From positions 34,935,935 to 34,999,934 of the forward strand of contig NC_080541.1 in assembly GCF_028640845.1 (NCBI RefSeq): a stretch of DNA of 64,000 nt, read 5' to 3'. Numbering within the stretch: position 1 is the first letter of the stretch; every line of letters starts with the position of its first letter. This DNA is from Ahaetulla prasina (Eukaryota; Chordata; Lepidosauria; Squamata; Colubridae). Both the position numbers and the translations under genes were made by a program. Positions 11,145 through 24,170 of this stretch are shown here, in pieces. The notes beneath the pieces were generated by a model. It saw only the letters and a program-made list of their open reading frames with translations, was not told the DNA's origin and searched no databases.

Positions 11145-14100
11145 GATTTTCCTTCTACGCACTAATCATTTTATGGACAGTTTTTTTGACAGATAAACAG
11201 AAGACTTTTGAGGCTGGCATATGCAAAGAATAGTTTGAAATGTGAATTGCATCCTATTTGTAGCGGGGCTGTGTAAAGTGTGTGAACGAGTGTGTATGTG
11301 TGTGTGTGTTGAGAGAGAGAGACAGAAGGATTATTTAGGGTATAATACATTGCAATGTTGAATATTAAAGGAAGAAAACGCAGTGGCCAGCCCGTCTGCC
11401 TAGAAATGCACGATTCGGTGAGTTTGTGATGAGAAAAGGGGTTTTATTTCTTATGTTTGATTATATTCTTTTATCTGTAAATCTTACATCAAGGAAGGAG
11501 GACTTGTGTAATCGTGAGGAAAGTCCTCACAATGAGCTTTCGGAAAAGCTGTTTGTGTTAGAGACCTGAAGTGAGAGGGAATACAAGAAATTGCTTCTGA
11601 TTTTGCACTTAATACCAACCCGCTGTCTTTCACAAGCAGCAGCTGAATATTGGAACTGTATTTCTCCTTAACATCTCCTTAAAACTGCATATCTGCTGAA
11701 TGAGTGAAACTGTTATGGAAGTGGAAATTTTTAGCATGTCAGTTTCCTCCTGAAAATATTATCCTTGGACCTTGACCTCTTGCCTAATTGATAAATGGTA
11801 CTGCCAGTGGAAATATTTCATTGGTGTCGAGTAAATTATGTGAAGGGATTGGGGGGGGAGTATGTGTGCGAGAGAGGAAAAAGGGAATCTTTTGTAAACG
11901 AAGGAAGAATGGAGCCTTTCTCTTGAGTGTGCATTCTGCAATGTACATGTATATTTGCAACATATTCGTGTAATGATAATTGCATTACTTATATATATAT
12001 AGATTTTAAATAACACTGAGTGATTCTATAACTGGTTATTTTAGGTGATGGGGAGGGGAGAAGAAAAGATGCTGTCTTTGCTGAAGTGTGTGTACCCATC
12101 ACAGATGGTGTTTTGAAATAGTATCTGCCAGTTTGCTTTGACCACAGTTGTATGTAGGTATTGCCAGTGTTTGAAGAATTTATTTTTCTAGGATATGTAT
12201 TCCTGATCATTTCTGTCACTGATTTTTGTCACAATTGCAGTCCGAAATCAAGAAAGTGAGAATACATGTGCTCATAGAACAAGGCTGAGAATTGATGCAG
12301 AGATACAGGAAAATTAATTTGAATAAATATCAACCAAAGATAGGAAATATCAGTTTTAACTCTTTGTCTGGAAGTGATAATGTGCAGATCTTGTATTCTG
12401 AGAGAAGTAATCTTAATTAGTTACATAGCTATGACTGCAGTGATCCTTCACATTGAAATGCTGCAATGTTTTCTATCGGAGTTTTGATGTATAGATATAT
12501 AAACTGTAAATGCTTCTTTGGAATGTTATGTTTGTTATAAAGACGGTCTTAGAAATAAATAGTTTTGTGATACTTAAACTGTCACAGAGGGTCTAAAGCA
12601 TGCATATCTATATACAGTTATCTGTATCTTTAAACTTAATAAGTCATTGGCTCTCAAATTACTTAATCTACCTACTAGTTAAATCACCATGCATCTTTAA
12701 TAAAAAGGGGTTGAACTCCACTTGTTTCTATAGACACTTATCAGCGCTGTAGAATTTAATAATTACATAAAATTTTAATTTCCAGCAGGCTTTTTAACTG
12801 GAAACAAAAATGATGTACAAGCGAGGCTTTGGGAAGAGAGAGTCGTAATGTTAGCTCTGAGTGTTAGAAAACCTTGCACTTGGATACAGAGAATACCCTA
12901 ACAGCTGTGACTGAGAGCATGTGCCAGAATGAAGATACTTGAGCAGATCTGACACTTGGCTATTTTTGACACCCATCTGTACTCCCTACCCCCCTTTCCT
13001 TTAGGATGCACTGCCTCTCAATCTGTTCATAGCATATTTCAGCCTTTTATTATTATATTGTTGGTATTTTTTCCTCCAAATCGACATTATTAGCCATCTG
13101 GGAAAGATTTTGTACTTTTAAAATAAAGATATAATTCTCAGGAGAGGAAAAGATGTTTAAATTTTATGAAATCAATATTATGTCATTGCTGTTGTATGTA
13201 TGTGCCTTGAGTTTTGGGGAAGCATTCTTGCAAGAAATTCAGGTATTTGGGATTCTTGCATTGCAAGAAAAAAAATTGAAGGATTACATACAGTATTCAT
13301 ATCTTTTCTGGTTTTAAGTATAGCAATAATACTCTTAGTTATAAGTGTGATTAGCTATAAATATTTGCTGTAGGTGGAAACCTTTCTAAAGCCACTATTG
13401 CTAGAGAGGGATAGGTAAAATTATAGTACAATAAGATAGGTATTTTAAATAAATTTATATAGATATATGGATGGTACCAATACATGACATTTTACAACAT
13501 AGCATTTCAAGTTGGTCCATAATACACAGCCCTATTCATAATTCTATGAAACTAGGCCTTAATTTTCAGTAAATTCAGTAAATCATATAAAGTATACATG
13601 TCTTTAAGGTTGGAGCTTTATAGTCTCTTGAATTTAGTAGGAATTACTTCTGAGTAGATGTAATTAAAATTGTACAGAATGGCAGTAATTTTGTACTGTT
13701 CACTTTTTAAACAAAACGCCAGCCACAGTTTATGAATTTGTTTTGTTATTAACATTGGTTTAGAGTTGTTTTTTTGTTTTTTTTGCTTTTGTAAAATTAC
13801 AAATCTACCAGTCATTTTACTATCCTTTCAAATAGCAGATGTTGGCCTACAGAATGCTTTATTGTTGCCCTTAGCAATCTTCAGGATAGTTGCCTTAAAA
13901 GGACAATCACTAATCACAGTCGTTGCAGCCCAGAAATAATGCTGTTCTTTCAGAAGATGGCTGGTATTAGGTCAGACCACCCCTTCTTTACTTCTGCTCT
14001 CCAGATGTGGCTGCAAAACTTTTTAAGTTCATGTTTCTAGGGGGAGGAAAAAAAAAAGAGGAGGAGGGAATGTTTTCAAATCTGGTTTTACTTAAGACAT

Positions 14101-15595
14101 CTCCATTCTGGAGTACATTTCATAAATTGCCCACATATTTTTCTTAGCAGAGAACTTAACTGGCTATAATTTTAAACACATGGTTACATCATGTGATATT
14201 TTCAAAACATTTGTACACATAAGCTATAAGGTCCCAGCCGAAATGATCCATCATCTCACAACCAGCCCTTTTTTAAACAGTATATCTGCATTTTCCATTT
14301 AGCAGAGCTATATATTATTAGCTTACTTTCTGGGTAGTAAAACATTGCATTGCTGATTGTAAAACATGGACTTTATTATCTGTTGAAAATTGATTTGGCA
14401 TTTATAGCCACTGTGTACCAGAGAAAGGCTTTCTGGATTTAAAATTAGTGCAAGCCACTGATGATATGTTTAAAGAAAGGAAGCACAATAGCTGTTGTCC
14501 CAGTAACTTCACCTTAGGAAGATCCACCTGTATCAAACTTTATGTTTATTTCATTCTGGTTGAATGTACATGTGAATACTATTATGCAGCAAACAGCTTA
14601 AACGCTATTAACTTGGCTCAGTTCTGTATTAACTTGCTGTTGCTATGCTATTACTTCAGGACAATGCTTTACAAAACAAGTGTTCTGCCAATTGTAGAAA
14701 GTATGTCTGGAAATATTTAAAGGGCTTCAGCAGTTAATGCTGTATCACTGTTTCAGTCATCATACTTAACTCTTGGCCCAACTGAGGGGTTTAGCCAGTG
14801 AGTAAAACCTGGATGGATACTTTTGCCTCCTGGAAAACATATTGACAGTTGGAGAAAGTTATTTAAATATTTTCAAGAGGCACAATTTTGTTCTCTCTGT
14901 CATCTTTCATGTTAGCAAGAGTTTCTGAAGTTATTCAGAATAAATCTATTTTGGTGATTTTGAGAGAAGAACTTTCTGTCTGGCTTGCATACAATATAAT
15001 CTAAATAGAGCTGTTATTTCTCAATAGTAGAACTTAATCTTAATTATTTCTCAGTAATAATATTAAATCTTTCTAACAGACAGATTCTCTCATATATTCA
15101 GTTTATCCTCCTGAAACTTATTTCAGGCAAAAGATTCTAATAGGCAGTCAGTCTGTCTATATGTCTCTATGCATCCATCTCCGATTATTGATTTGATTTC
15201 ACAATTTTGGGCCCCAATTTTGACCAGAACCTTATGGAATTTTTGTATAGAAAGTGAATAATGAATTTCTGTCATAAATCAGTCCACAATTGATTTATTT
15301 AAAAAAACTTGAATGGTGAATGAATTTATATGTAGGCACATCAGTATGTGTATATTTGTTAGATATGGAGACTTTTATTTTCTCCAGGACCTATAAGTAG
15401 CTTGCATAGAGACTACTATTTAATTTTATCCTCGCTACAAAAACCTGTAACATATAATGTGAGGCACGATAACTAATCCAATGTTACCCAGTACATTTCT
15501 ACAACTATGAATGTACCTGAAACAGAGTTGAGTCAGTCCAAATCCCATATTTTGACCACTGGCTCTTGACGAAAGCAAAAATTGCAAATTCAATA

Positions 15596-15926
15596 AGGTA
15601 AAGGTAAAAGCTCCCCTCGCAGATATGTGCTAGTCGTTCCCGACTCTAGGCGTGGTGCTCATCTCCGTTTCAAGGCCGAAGAGCCAGTATCTCCGTGGTC
15701 ATGTGGCCAGCATGACTAAACGCCAAAGGCGCACGGACCGCTGTTACCTTCCCACCAAAGGTGGTCCCTATTTTTCTACTTGCATTTTTTACGTGCTTTT
15801 GAACTGTTAGGTTGGCAGAAGCTGGGACAAGTAACAGGAGCTCATCCTGTTACGCGGCACTAGGGATTCAAACTGCTGAACTTCTGACCTTCCGATCAAC
15901 AAGCTCAGCTTCTTAGCCTGTACAGC
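15596..15926 (-). mobile_element. Sauria-type tRNA-derived SINE, minus strand
   Basis: The copy begins (in + orientation) with the reversed tail AGGTAAAGGTAAAAGCTCCC. It continues through TGTGCTAGTCGTTCCCGACT, GTCATGTGGCCAGCATGACT and GGTGGTCCCTATTTTTCTAC blocks. It ends with a degraded tRNA-like head near 15926, where the B-box is TAGGGATTCAAAC. Nearly full length. Confidence 0.88.
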
Positions 15927-16100
15927 TATTTTCCAAGTCTGGTGTTCTTTAGATACTTTGGCCATCAGCTCCATGTTTTTTGAATCACCTTTTTATTCTT
16001 ATTGAGGAACACAATAAGATTTGAATAATTTTGTGTGGGACTGTACTGAAATATACCAGGAGCATATTTACAACTTTTGCTTTACTTAATTATACTAAAT

Positions 16101-16235
16101 CACGGGTGTCAAACTCTCGGCATCACGTTGCTATCACTTGACATATTGTGACCTTTTCCCCATTCGCGGACCTGGGGTAGGCGTGGAATGCACAAGATGC
16201 ATCTGGCCCAAGGGCCTGCTATTTTGACACCCATG
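16101..16235. mobile_element. hAT-like MITE with 8-bp target duplication
   Basis: The termini are CACGGGTGTCAAACT and, at the other end, TTTTGACACCCATG, an imperfect inverted repeat. The flanking octamers TACTAAAT (16093-16100) and TACTACAT (16236-16243) match at seven of eight positions, the size typical of hAT insertions. It is related by its ends to the copies at 43510 and 54112. Confidence 0.7.
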
Positions 16236-16582
16236 TACTACATTGTAGCTCAGTTCTCATGATTGGCTTAGCAAGGATGAAGTGTGAGTGAATGACAATA
16301 TGTCAATTTTTTGTCTTTCTCTATGTTCTTCATTGAACTTCAGCAATGTCACAGCCAAAGTGTTTTCTTTTTTTCACTGTGTAGAATCTGTATATTCTGC
16401 ATGCAAACAAACTTTAGGACTTATACCTGAATTTTGGAACTATCTCAATTGAAGAATATTAAGGTTGAGATAATGCAAAAGGACAGAAAAAATTCAGAAC
16501 AAATGTACTATTTAAAAAAAAACACCTTTCCAACTCTATTTCCTCCCTTACATTTTATACTCTTTTCTCATATGATAATGTG

Positions 16583-16906
16583 CCAGGGACACGGTAGCTC
16601 AGTGGCTAAGACACTAAGCTTGTCGACTGAAAGGTCGGCAGTTGAGTGGTTCGAATCCCTAGTGTCACATAACAGGGTGAGCTCCCATTACTTGTCCCAG
16701 TTTCTGCCAACCTAGCAGTTTGAAAGCAGGTAAAAAATAGGAACCAGCGTTCCATCCGTCTTTGGTGTTTAATCATGCTGGCCACATGACCATGGAGATG
16801 TCTTCGGACAGCACTGGCTCTTGGGCTTTGAAATGGAGATGAGCACCGCTCCCTAGAGTTGGGAACAACTAGCACATATGTGCAAGGGGAACATTTACCT
16901 TTACAT
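16583..16906 (+). mobile_element. Sauria-type SINE, plus strand
   Basis: The tRNA-like head has an A-box-like TAGCTCAGTGG (16595-16605) and a B-box GGTTCGAATCC (16648-16658), the expected internal RNA polymerase III promoter. The body runs through TTACTTGTCCCAGTTTCTGC and CTGGCCACATGACCATGGAG. The end is CACATATGTGCAAGGGGAAC followed by TTTACCTTTAC, the tail shared with Bov-B-mobilised SINEs. It lacks about 20 bp of the CTACTTGCA block seen in other copies. The antisense 147-aa frame over it is spurious. Confidence 0.9.
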
Positions 16907-18516
16907 ATAATAATGTAAATTACTACAAGGTGGGCTTGATTAAATTGTGTTAAACAACCTGTTTTTAGCATGCTACAGTTAGGTATTATCAGACCCATAA
17001 AATCCCTAGACATTAATGTTTTAGGAGCTTTAACCAATTCATTCTTCATTTCCTAAAATCAACTTGGCAAAGAATAAACATAGCCACTGTTTCATTTTAG
17101 GTGAATTTACATTAGGAGGACCAGGTCTACATTGCAAAGCTGTAGATGGTGTTAGATAGTAGGCATTTTGTGTTTTTCTTTGTTGCCACTTATGGTTATC
17201 TGAATTTTTGAAGCCCAATTCTGAAAGATTTAACATACATGCAATCTGTACTTTTGTATAGAAGGAAATACTTGCTTATGCATTGTGAAAGGCTGAGGCA
17301 TTAACAATTGAACAAAAATTCACAAAGCCCGAAAGTTGTTTCTTGCAAGCCCCATTAATTATATATGACTATATTGCTCAGAAAATTTTAGTAGATAATC
17401 ATCATATGTGATTATTATAAGTGCTACCATGTTGTCTTCTTTGATAACTACCTATATAGTAGGTATTATACTCTTCTGTATACCTTATACAGAAATTAAA
17501 GGACTGAGACTTTTAATGGCACCTATACTTTCAACATTTTCATGTGAAGGTTTAGAATTATAAGCATCTGATTATTACTTTAATTATTATTCATTATCCC
17601 TTCAAGGTAGATCAGGTAGATCTACCCTTTAAGGTAGATCAGATTAGGAATTCAATGTAATGTAGGTCAATACTACAATTATTGTAAAAGTATAATAACA
17701 GATTCTTGCAAATCTGAATGTACTTCCTGCTTTCCTCCCTTTACCTTCGTAAGAACTTCATAGGGGTGAAATTATTCAGATTACATTCTTGCTCCAGTCT
17801 CAATCCTCTTTTATTTGACTATTGTCTTGGTAGGGACTTTTCCTCCTGTCCTTCAGGGCCATTCCCTCTGTCCTCTACACATTACCACTTTTGATACATT
17901 TGATTTTTTGGTTTGGGGGGGAGGAGGAGAAGCAGCAGCAGGAATTTGGCACTGTGCAACATACATTCTATTAACACTTCAAACAAGAAATATTATTATG
18001 CACATAGTTATGAATGCTCATTTGATTTTTGTTCCTCTTCTTCATTTAGCTCATTTCACTTTTAGCTCTGTAGTTAGACATTTTTTCCATTCACAGTATT
18101 TCAAAGACAAGTTGGACTTGAAAGTGCATATTTGCTAGGGATTTCATTTAAATAAACTATAACACTTTTTTAATAATTGTTGAAAAAAGTCTCAGATTTT
18201 AAAAAGCAGCTATGGAGAAAATTAAACTGCCAAATATATCCATCATTATATATTCTTAATCTTGGAAACAAAAAAGAAATGTATACACTAATAACTACAC
18301 AGTATAGGAACACAAGGAATATTGCATGATGAATTCATCTAATTTAATATCTTTCCCAAATATAAGAAATTAATATATTTCAACTTTTATGATAGGATGG
18401 TGGAGAAAAAGGACAAGGTAGCTGTTAGAACTACTTACAACGTATTAAATGAGAGCAGTGAAGGATCTGTCTTGTCAATTGCATTATTTTGCAATCCAGA
18501 TAGTAATTTTTTTTTT

Positions 18517-18788
18517 TGTTTGTTTTACATTTATACCCTGCCCTTCTCCGAAGACTCAGGGCGGCTTACAGTGTATAAGGCAATAGTCTCATTCTATTTG
18601 TATATTTTTACAAAGTCAACTTATTGCCCCCCCAACAATCTGGGTCCTCATTTTACCTACCTTATAAAGGATGGAAGGCTGAGTCAACCTTGGGCCGGGC
18701 TTGAACCTGCAGTAATTGCAGGCTTTGTGTTCTTAATAACAGGCTTTACCAGCCTGCGCTATTTCACCGGCCCTTGCAGCAGAACATA
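18517..18788 (-). mobile_element. CORE/MIR-like SINE with LINE-derived tail, minus strand
   Basis: In reverse complement this is a tRNA-like head ending in GGTTCAAGCCCGGCC, then a CCTTCCATCCTTTATAAGG and GGTAAAATGAGGACCCAGAT core, then a tail containing GCCGCCCTGAGTCTTCGGAG and AAGGGC, followed by a poly-A-rich end. It is collinear with the copy at 24702 over its full length. The tail matches the LINE end at 645-705. Confidence 0.82.
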
Positions 18789-19281
18789 CCTGTCTTTGCT
18801 CTACTACATATCAAGTGCTTTACTGATATTTGGTTAGGTTCAGACTTAGCTAGGGTTGGATGACAGGGCCAACCTTCTGCAGCCAGCTGACCTGTATGTG
18901 TGTTCAAGTTATTATTCATGGAATTTCCAGTCAGCACAACAAAAGCATTCAGTATGCTAACATTGCCTATTTCTGGTTTCGGTGTTATATCAGCATCCTG
19001 TTTGTGCATAGTTGCATTTTATTTTTATTTTTTTAAAAAAAATGCCTATGGAAACATCTATTTCAGGAGACTTAGTTCATAATGAATTTTAAAAGAAAGA
19101 AAAAGTGCAATTTCTGCTTCCCTCAATATATAGAATACTTACTCAATCAAAATGACAAGAAGTATATAATTTGTTAGCCATGTGGAAAAACGTCTTTTCT
19201 CCTCACAATTTTATCTAAAAATTCAAAGCTTCCCGCAGTTGTTTCATTTGTGGGGAAGCGGGTGTTCCTTTTGAAATTGAT

Positions 19282-19450
19282 AGTAAGCAAAAAGATTCTA
19301 GAACCACTGAATTGGAGGAAGCCTAGTAGGCCACTCAGTTCACATCTAGCTTATCGTCCCGCCATCTGGAGGTAGGAAATCCAGTTCTAGTATATCCCCA
19401 AGAGATTGCTATCCATTCTCTTTAAAGATCTTCAGTGAAATATAGAGAAA
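19282..19450 (-). mobile_element. Diverged CR1-like LINE end
   Basis: ATTCTAGAACCACTGAATTG, GAGGAAGCCTAGTAGGCC and a later GAAATCCAGTTCTAGTATAT resemble a heavily diverged reverse-complemented CR1 3' terminus. Limits are approximate. Confidence 0.35.
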
Positions 19451-19754
19451 GAGCCATCTGCTCTTTTAATTAATTAGTTCTGTTCTTAAACTACTCTTTC
19501 AATAAAAGATTAAACCAAAAGACTGTAAAATCTAGTTTTTATTGCATTTTTAAATTATTTTATTGGTTTCTTAAGCTGTTAAAACATTTTAGATATTTTT
19601 AATGTTTAAACTATGTTTTGTAATCTGTCTAAAATGCTTCATATGTAGAATGGAAATACAATACTGTCAGTTATTATAATGTATGTCACATGTCACTGAG
19701 AAGTTCACAAGCGATACAGTCCTGTTCATATTCCCAGCATCCTAATGACTACTG

Positions 19755-19890
19755 ATATTATTTATTATTAATTGGTTTGATTTGTTTTGATTTGTATAGC
19801 TGCCCTTCCTTATCACCCAAGTGATTCTGAGTGGCTCTCAGAGTTAAAACAACAATCCAATTAAATGTTTAAAAACCAGTATAGCTACAT
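19755..19890 (-). mobile_element. LINE 3' tail relic
   Basis: The order ATTTGTATAGCTGCCCTTCC, CACCCAAGTGATTCTGAGTG and GCTCTCAGAGTTAAAACAAC looks like a reverse-complemented LINE 3' end with the gene-poor 'CTGGGCGGC...AAAAC' layout. It is short and diverged. Confidence 0.35.
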
Positions 19891-21111
19891 AAAGCGATCA
19901 ATATCTAATCCTTAATTGTGTAATCTGTTTTTAAAAACATTTAAATGGATATATTTCATCACAATTTTGGGAGTACATTCCACAGATTTATCACATAGTT
20001 TGGGAAACATATTTTGTCTTTAATTTCCTATTGTTTAGTTATCAGGTCTAATTTCATATTTTTTCTAAGCTACCATGTTTAGAAAGCAAAAACAATTCTG
20101 TGAGAGATAAGTTTGTGGTTGGTAATAATAAATGCATTTCTCTTTTCTATAATTTCTGTTTTAAGGAAGAGAGATGGAGAAGGGAGTGTTAAAAAAGAAG
20201 AAACAATAGAGAGAGAATTAGATCACTCAATGAAGGGCACTTTGAGTGAATATAGCCCTTCAGATTTTTATTTATATGGCCATCCTTCTCTAATTAGAAC
20301 TTCCATTCTAATCCCTGCTCTGACTGCAAGCTAGGAATATTTTTCTCAAAATAATTTTTATTAGTCATCTAGTATAAATACGGAACATTAAATAAACCAA
20401 TACACAAAGGTAATAATCTTTCAATTACATCTCTGCTCCCTCTTTTATAACAATACAGGTATTTCCAGCAATTATCAATTCTTTATAGCTGTATGTCAAG
20501 GTTACCCATCTTCAATTATCCTTTCTTCTTTATAGTACCACAATCGGCATCACTGATGCATATTTTTAAAATAAACAGGAAAATAGAGGATAAATATAGC
20601 TGAGAGAAAAAAAAGTGTACATACAGACACAAGTAGAAAGAGGAACAAAACACATCACTATTGCAATGTATAAACATGTATAAGTAACAAAGAGAGACAT
20701 TGCTATTGGGATCAAATATTTTAATAATGCTTTGTATTCTTGTTTCTTTGCTTTCCTTCATGTAGCTCTAGAAGCTTGTCAGTCATCTGAAGTTATTTGC
20801 CCTATTGGCATCTTCTTATGGCGCACCTGTTGTCTTGCAGCCATTTTTTGAACAAACTGAAATAGAAAAAGAGCGTGATGTAACCAGAAGGCAATGTTCC
20901 ACTTCATGTTCTGGAAAGAGAAATATTATATGTGAATGGCTGGCTCATATAAGCATTGTTTACATTTAGAAAATAAGCGTATCAGGATTTCTGTACATCC
21001 TGTCGATAATCCTGTGTTCCACCATCCTTCTAGAATGATCTCAGAAATGGTAAATCACAAACTACTGGTGGCCACACATTGTGATGAGCAAGATGGAACT
21101 CATTTTAACAT

Positions 21112-21347
21112 TATAGCAATAGCAATGGCAATTAGACTTACATACCGCTTTACAGCCCTCTCTAAGTGATTTACAGAGTCAGCATATTGCTCCCAACAAT
21201 TTGGGTTCTCATTTTACCTACCTCGGAAGGATGGAAGGCTGAGTCAACCTTGAACCTGGTGAGATTTGAACTGCGGAACAGCAGGCACCTGGCAGTCAGC
21301 AGAAGTAACCAGCAGTACTGAACTCTAACCACTGCACGACCATGGAT
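21112..21347 (-). mobile_element. CORE/MIR-like SINE with L2-like tail, minus strand
   Basis: The + strand begins with the reversed tail AGCAATAGCAATGGCAATTA then GACTTACATACCGCTTTACA. The core is ATTTGGGTTCTCATTTTACC and GGAAGGCTGAGTCAACCTTG. The tRNA-like head ends near CTCTAACCACTGCACGACC. It is the same type as the plus-strand copy at 63465 and a different tail class from the SINE at 18517. Confidence 0.78.
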
Positions 21348-22491
21348 CGTTATTATGCTTTTATTTTTAGATAACAATTTTGGTCCATGCTTACTTCTGC
21401 CAATAATAATACAAAAGCTATAGTTCTAGACTTTAAAAAGTCATAGTACTGATTTTTGTAATCTGGGTCCCACTGCTGAACTCAAATAAGTTTGTTATGA
21501 TCATTACCAATAGATTTAAATGCTATTATGCCACACAATTCTGTCCAGAGAAGTCTCAGCAATAGCAGTTAATATAACTATTCTAATTAAAAATGCATAA
21601 ACTCTTCTGGACTTCAAAGATTAATGCTATCAATTGTGTAGCTAGTCAGTAGAGTCAAGGGGGACAATCATACTAATATCCTTCATGCAGCCTAGAGTTA
21701 TTAAAAACTGAAATAAGTTATTCTCTTTTGAAACCAGATATGGTAACTTTTTACACTAATATCTGTCTATTCTGATTGAAATAAACTCCTTAGTATATCA
21801 AACAGAGATTTCCCCCATACTTGATTCCTGAATCTTTAACTGCAGATTTTAAGATTTTGATTTTAAAACCCTCAACTTCAGTTTTGCTCAGTTTGTAATC
21901 TTAGCATCGTACTTCTCAAAATCCTCTGATCATTTACTTAAAAATATAAACACATATAAATGCATTGTGATAGCTAATTCATGAAATTATCAAGATAAGA
22001 GTGATGGTCATGGTTAAAAAAAGGAATGGGCAGCTTGAGTTTAGAAAGCTAGGTGGGTTTTTGTTTTTGTTTTTTGCTATGGCCATTGATGTAGTATGAC
22101 AAGCCCAGTCGGGCAGATAAACTTAAAGTTATTAACAAGGAACTTTTGGATACAAAAATATAATTTCCAAATCATTAAAAACATGAAATTATCTAAATCT
22201 TGTGAAAATAGCTGAAGTCAATCAGGTTAGTTTATGGATATCTCATTGCTATTCTAATATTTATGATGATATGCTTCAACTAAATGCAGAGAAGACATGG
22301 AAAAAACACACATAAGTGAGTTGCATAATGGACAGGATAACTGATACATTTTGCAGAAATGTTTGTCTGGGAGGTTTATAGAGCTGTGCAGGCCATCTTT
22401 GTTTTTAGATGAATGAAGGTGAACAACAATTCACCTTCTAGTCCCTTCCGTTGTATGTTCCTCTTGCTACCTTAACTATTTTCACCTAAAG

Positions 22492-22626
22492 CAGGGGTCT
22501 GCAAAGTTGGCTCTTTTAAGACTTGTGGACTTCAACTCCCAGAGTTCCTCAGCCAGCAAAGCTTGCTGAGGAACTCTGGGATTTGAAGTCCACAAGTCTT
22601 AAAAGAGCCAAGTTTGCAGACCCCTG
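22492..22626. mobile_element. Fully palindromic hAT-like MITE with perfect TSD
   Basis: The two halves are long inverted repeats: CAGGGGTCTGCAAAGTTGGC leads in and GCCAAGTTTGCAGACCCCTG closes. AAGACTTGTGGACTTCAACT in the left half is mirrored in the right half. The flanking octamer ACCTAAAG is identical at 22484-22491 and 22627-22634. No coding content. Confidence 0.88.
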
Positions 22627-22635
22627 ACCTAAAGC

Positions 22636-22760
22636 ATCTGGATAACATAGTGGTTAGTGCACTGCCCTTTGATTCAGGAACCTTGGGTTTAAATTTCAGC
22701 TGCTACCTCTTTACCTGTAGGGGTCCTTGAGCAAAGACACCTTAATGTTTCACCTGCCTA
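22636..22760 (+). mobile_element. Old tRNA-derived SINE relic
   Basis: ACATAGTGGTTAGTGCACTG resembles a tRNA A-box region. It is followed by TTGGGTTTAAATTTC at the B-box position and CCTGCCTACCTCAGATACAC further on. Family unclear. Confidence 0.4.
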
Positions 22761-22863
22761 CCTCAGATACACAGTAAGAAAAACTAAAAAGTCGTGCCAG
22801 CTCAGACATCATGAAGATTAACAAGGTCCACACGAATTGTGGGAGAAACAGAACAGTCTAAAC

Positions 22864-23155
22864 CAGGGGTGTCCAAACTTGGCAACTTTAAGACTTGTGC
22901 TGGCTGAGGAATACTGGGAGTTGAAGTCCACAAGTCTTAAAGTTGCCAAGTTTGGACACCCCTGCTCTATCCATTTTGGACATCTCTGGACTCTTAAAGA
23001 AGACTTTTGCACTGAAATTAGCTTTGAACAACACAGTAAGCTGTAGATAGATATACTACTAGAGGCAGAGAGAGAAGCTCAGAGAGCAAAGCCGGCTGAG
23101 GAATTCTGGGAGCTGAAATCCACAAGTCTTAAAGTTGGCAAGTTTGGACACCCCG
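22864..23155. mobile_element. Nested hAT-like MITE with two right ends
   Basis: A complete small palindromic element occupies 22864-22964 (CAGGGGTGTCCAAACTTGGC to a mirrored GGACACCCCTG). A second right end, TCTTAAAGTTGGCAAGTTTG followed by GACACCCCG, ends at 23155. The octamer before the left end (GTCTAAAC, 22856-22863) matches the one after the distal right end (GTCTAAAA, 23156-23163) better than the one after the proximal right end (CTCTATCC). The outer pair may therefore be the original insertion. Confidence 0.65.
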
Positions 23156-23164
23156 GTCTAAAAA

Positions 23165-24170
23165 ATAAGCAGGCCATTGGAACAAACCAATACATTCATG
23201 AGACAAGAGAGCCTGGAATTAATAGCATCCTTCTACAACAGAGACGATATATGATATATGAAACATATAAGAGAACGATAGATGGTCAGAACTCCCTCAG
23301 CCAGAAAATTACAATGATTGGATACAGATACAAGTTCAAAAGTGAAATTACCATCAGCTACCTCCTTTGCATGGATAAGTTGAAATAGTGTTCAAAGAGT
23401 GAATGAGACATTGATTCATTGATCCAGCTGTCACAGCTCTACAGTGAGGACATTGGGATGTCATTCAGATGAAGAAGTGGGGATGGATCGTAGTAAAGAA
23501 AGGGAAGGCAGTTAAGACTGATGGGGTGGAATTATCAACAGGCCACATAGCAGACATACAAACCAGCTATAAGTACTCAGGCAGCACCAGACAGGATGAA
23601 AGTCAAACACAGGAACTGCCATGGCAAGAGAGGAACTGCCATGCCAAGGCTCTTCATGGGAGGTACCATTTAGAAAATTTTACCAGTGCCTGGACAAAAA
23701 GACAGCACTGAGGTACTAATCATAGCAGCACAAGAAGAAGCACTGCTACACTAGACAGGATCCAAGATGCAGAGAGGCCCCAGAGACAGTTCAATTTATA
23801 ATGGCAGAGAGTAAGATAAAGGCAGGAACAGTATGCATTGAACATTACAACCAGATAGTGTTGTGTACAGAAACATCTATAGAGGGTTAGACCCTTGAAA
23901 GTCCAAATGGCACATTCCCCAGAAGATTGTGGAGGGTTAAGATTTTGTGGGATGTCTAGATCAGATAGGCGAATACTGGCCCATTAACTAGGTATCATAA
24001 TAATAGATATGGACTAGAAAACAGTGCTAGTGATAGATGTAGCCATGCCAAGTGACAGTACCATTAGAAATAAATGTGAGAAGCTGGAGAAGTACCAGGG
24101 TCTGAAGGAAGAACCAGAGAGGATGAGAAAAGTAACCAAGAAACTGGTCTCATTGACAATATGTTCTCTC
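23165..24170 (+). pseudogene. Decayed LINE reverse transcriptase, R4/Dong-like
   Basis: Scattered frames carry pieces recognisable from R4-clade LINE polyproteins. KKGKAVKTDGVELSTGHIAD and IQTSYKYSG lie at about 23490-23600. VLVIDVAMPSDSTIRN then EKLEKYQGLKEEPERM lie near 24021-24125, close to the polyprotein C-terminus. Between them are stops and frame changes, so nothing intact is made. Clade assignment is from memory of motif wording and is moderate. The element is followed by a CT-rich tract, perhaps its degenerate tail or an independent repeat. Confidence 0.6.

Noticed and set aside
14448..14720. 90-codon frame in unique intron sequence
   Set aside because: No recognisable domain, no flanking splice signals of note; chance frame.
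16583..16660. tRNA gene
   Set aside because: A- and B-boxes are present, but the sequence continues into a SINE body and tail and lacks a cloverleaf acceptor stem.
16606..17049. 147-codon minus-strand frame
   Set aside because: It is the antisense of a tRNA-derived SINE and flanking DNA, with no family resemblance.
18397..18837. 146-codon plus-strand frame
   Set aside because: Its second half is reversed SINE sequence and the first half is unique AT-rich DNA. No splice or homology support.
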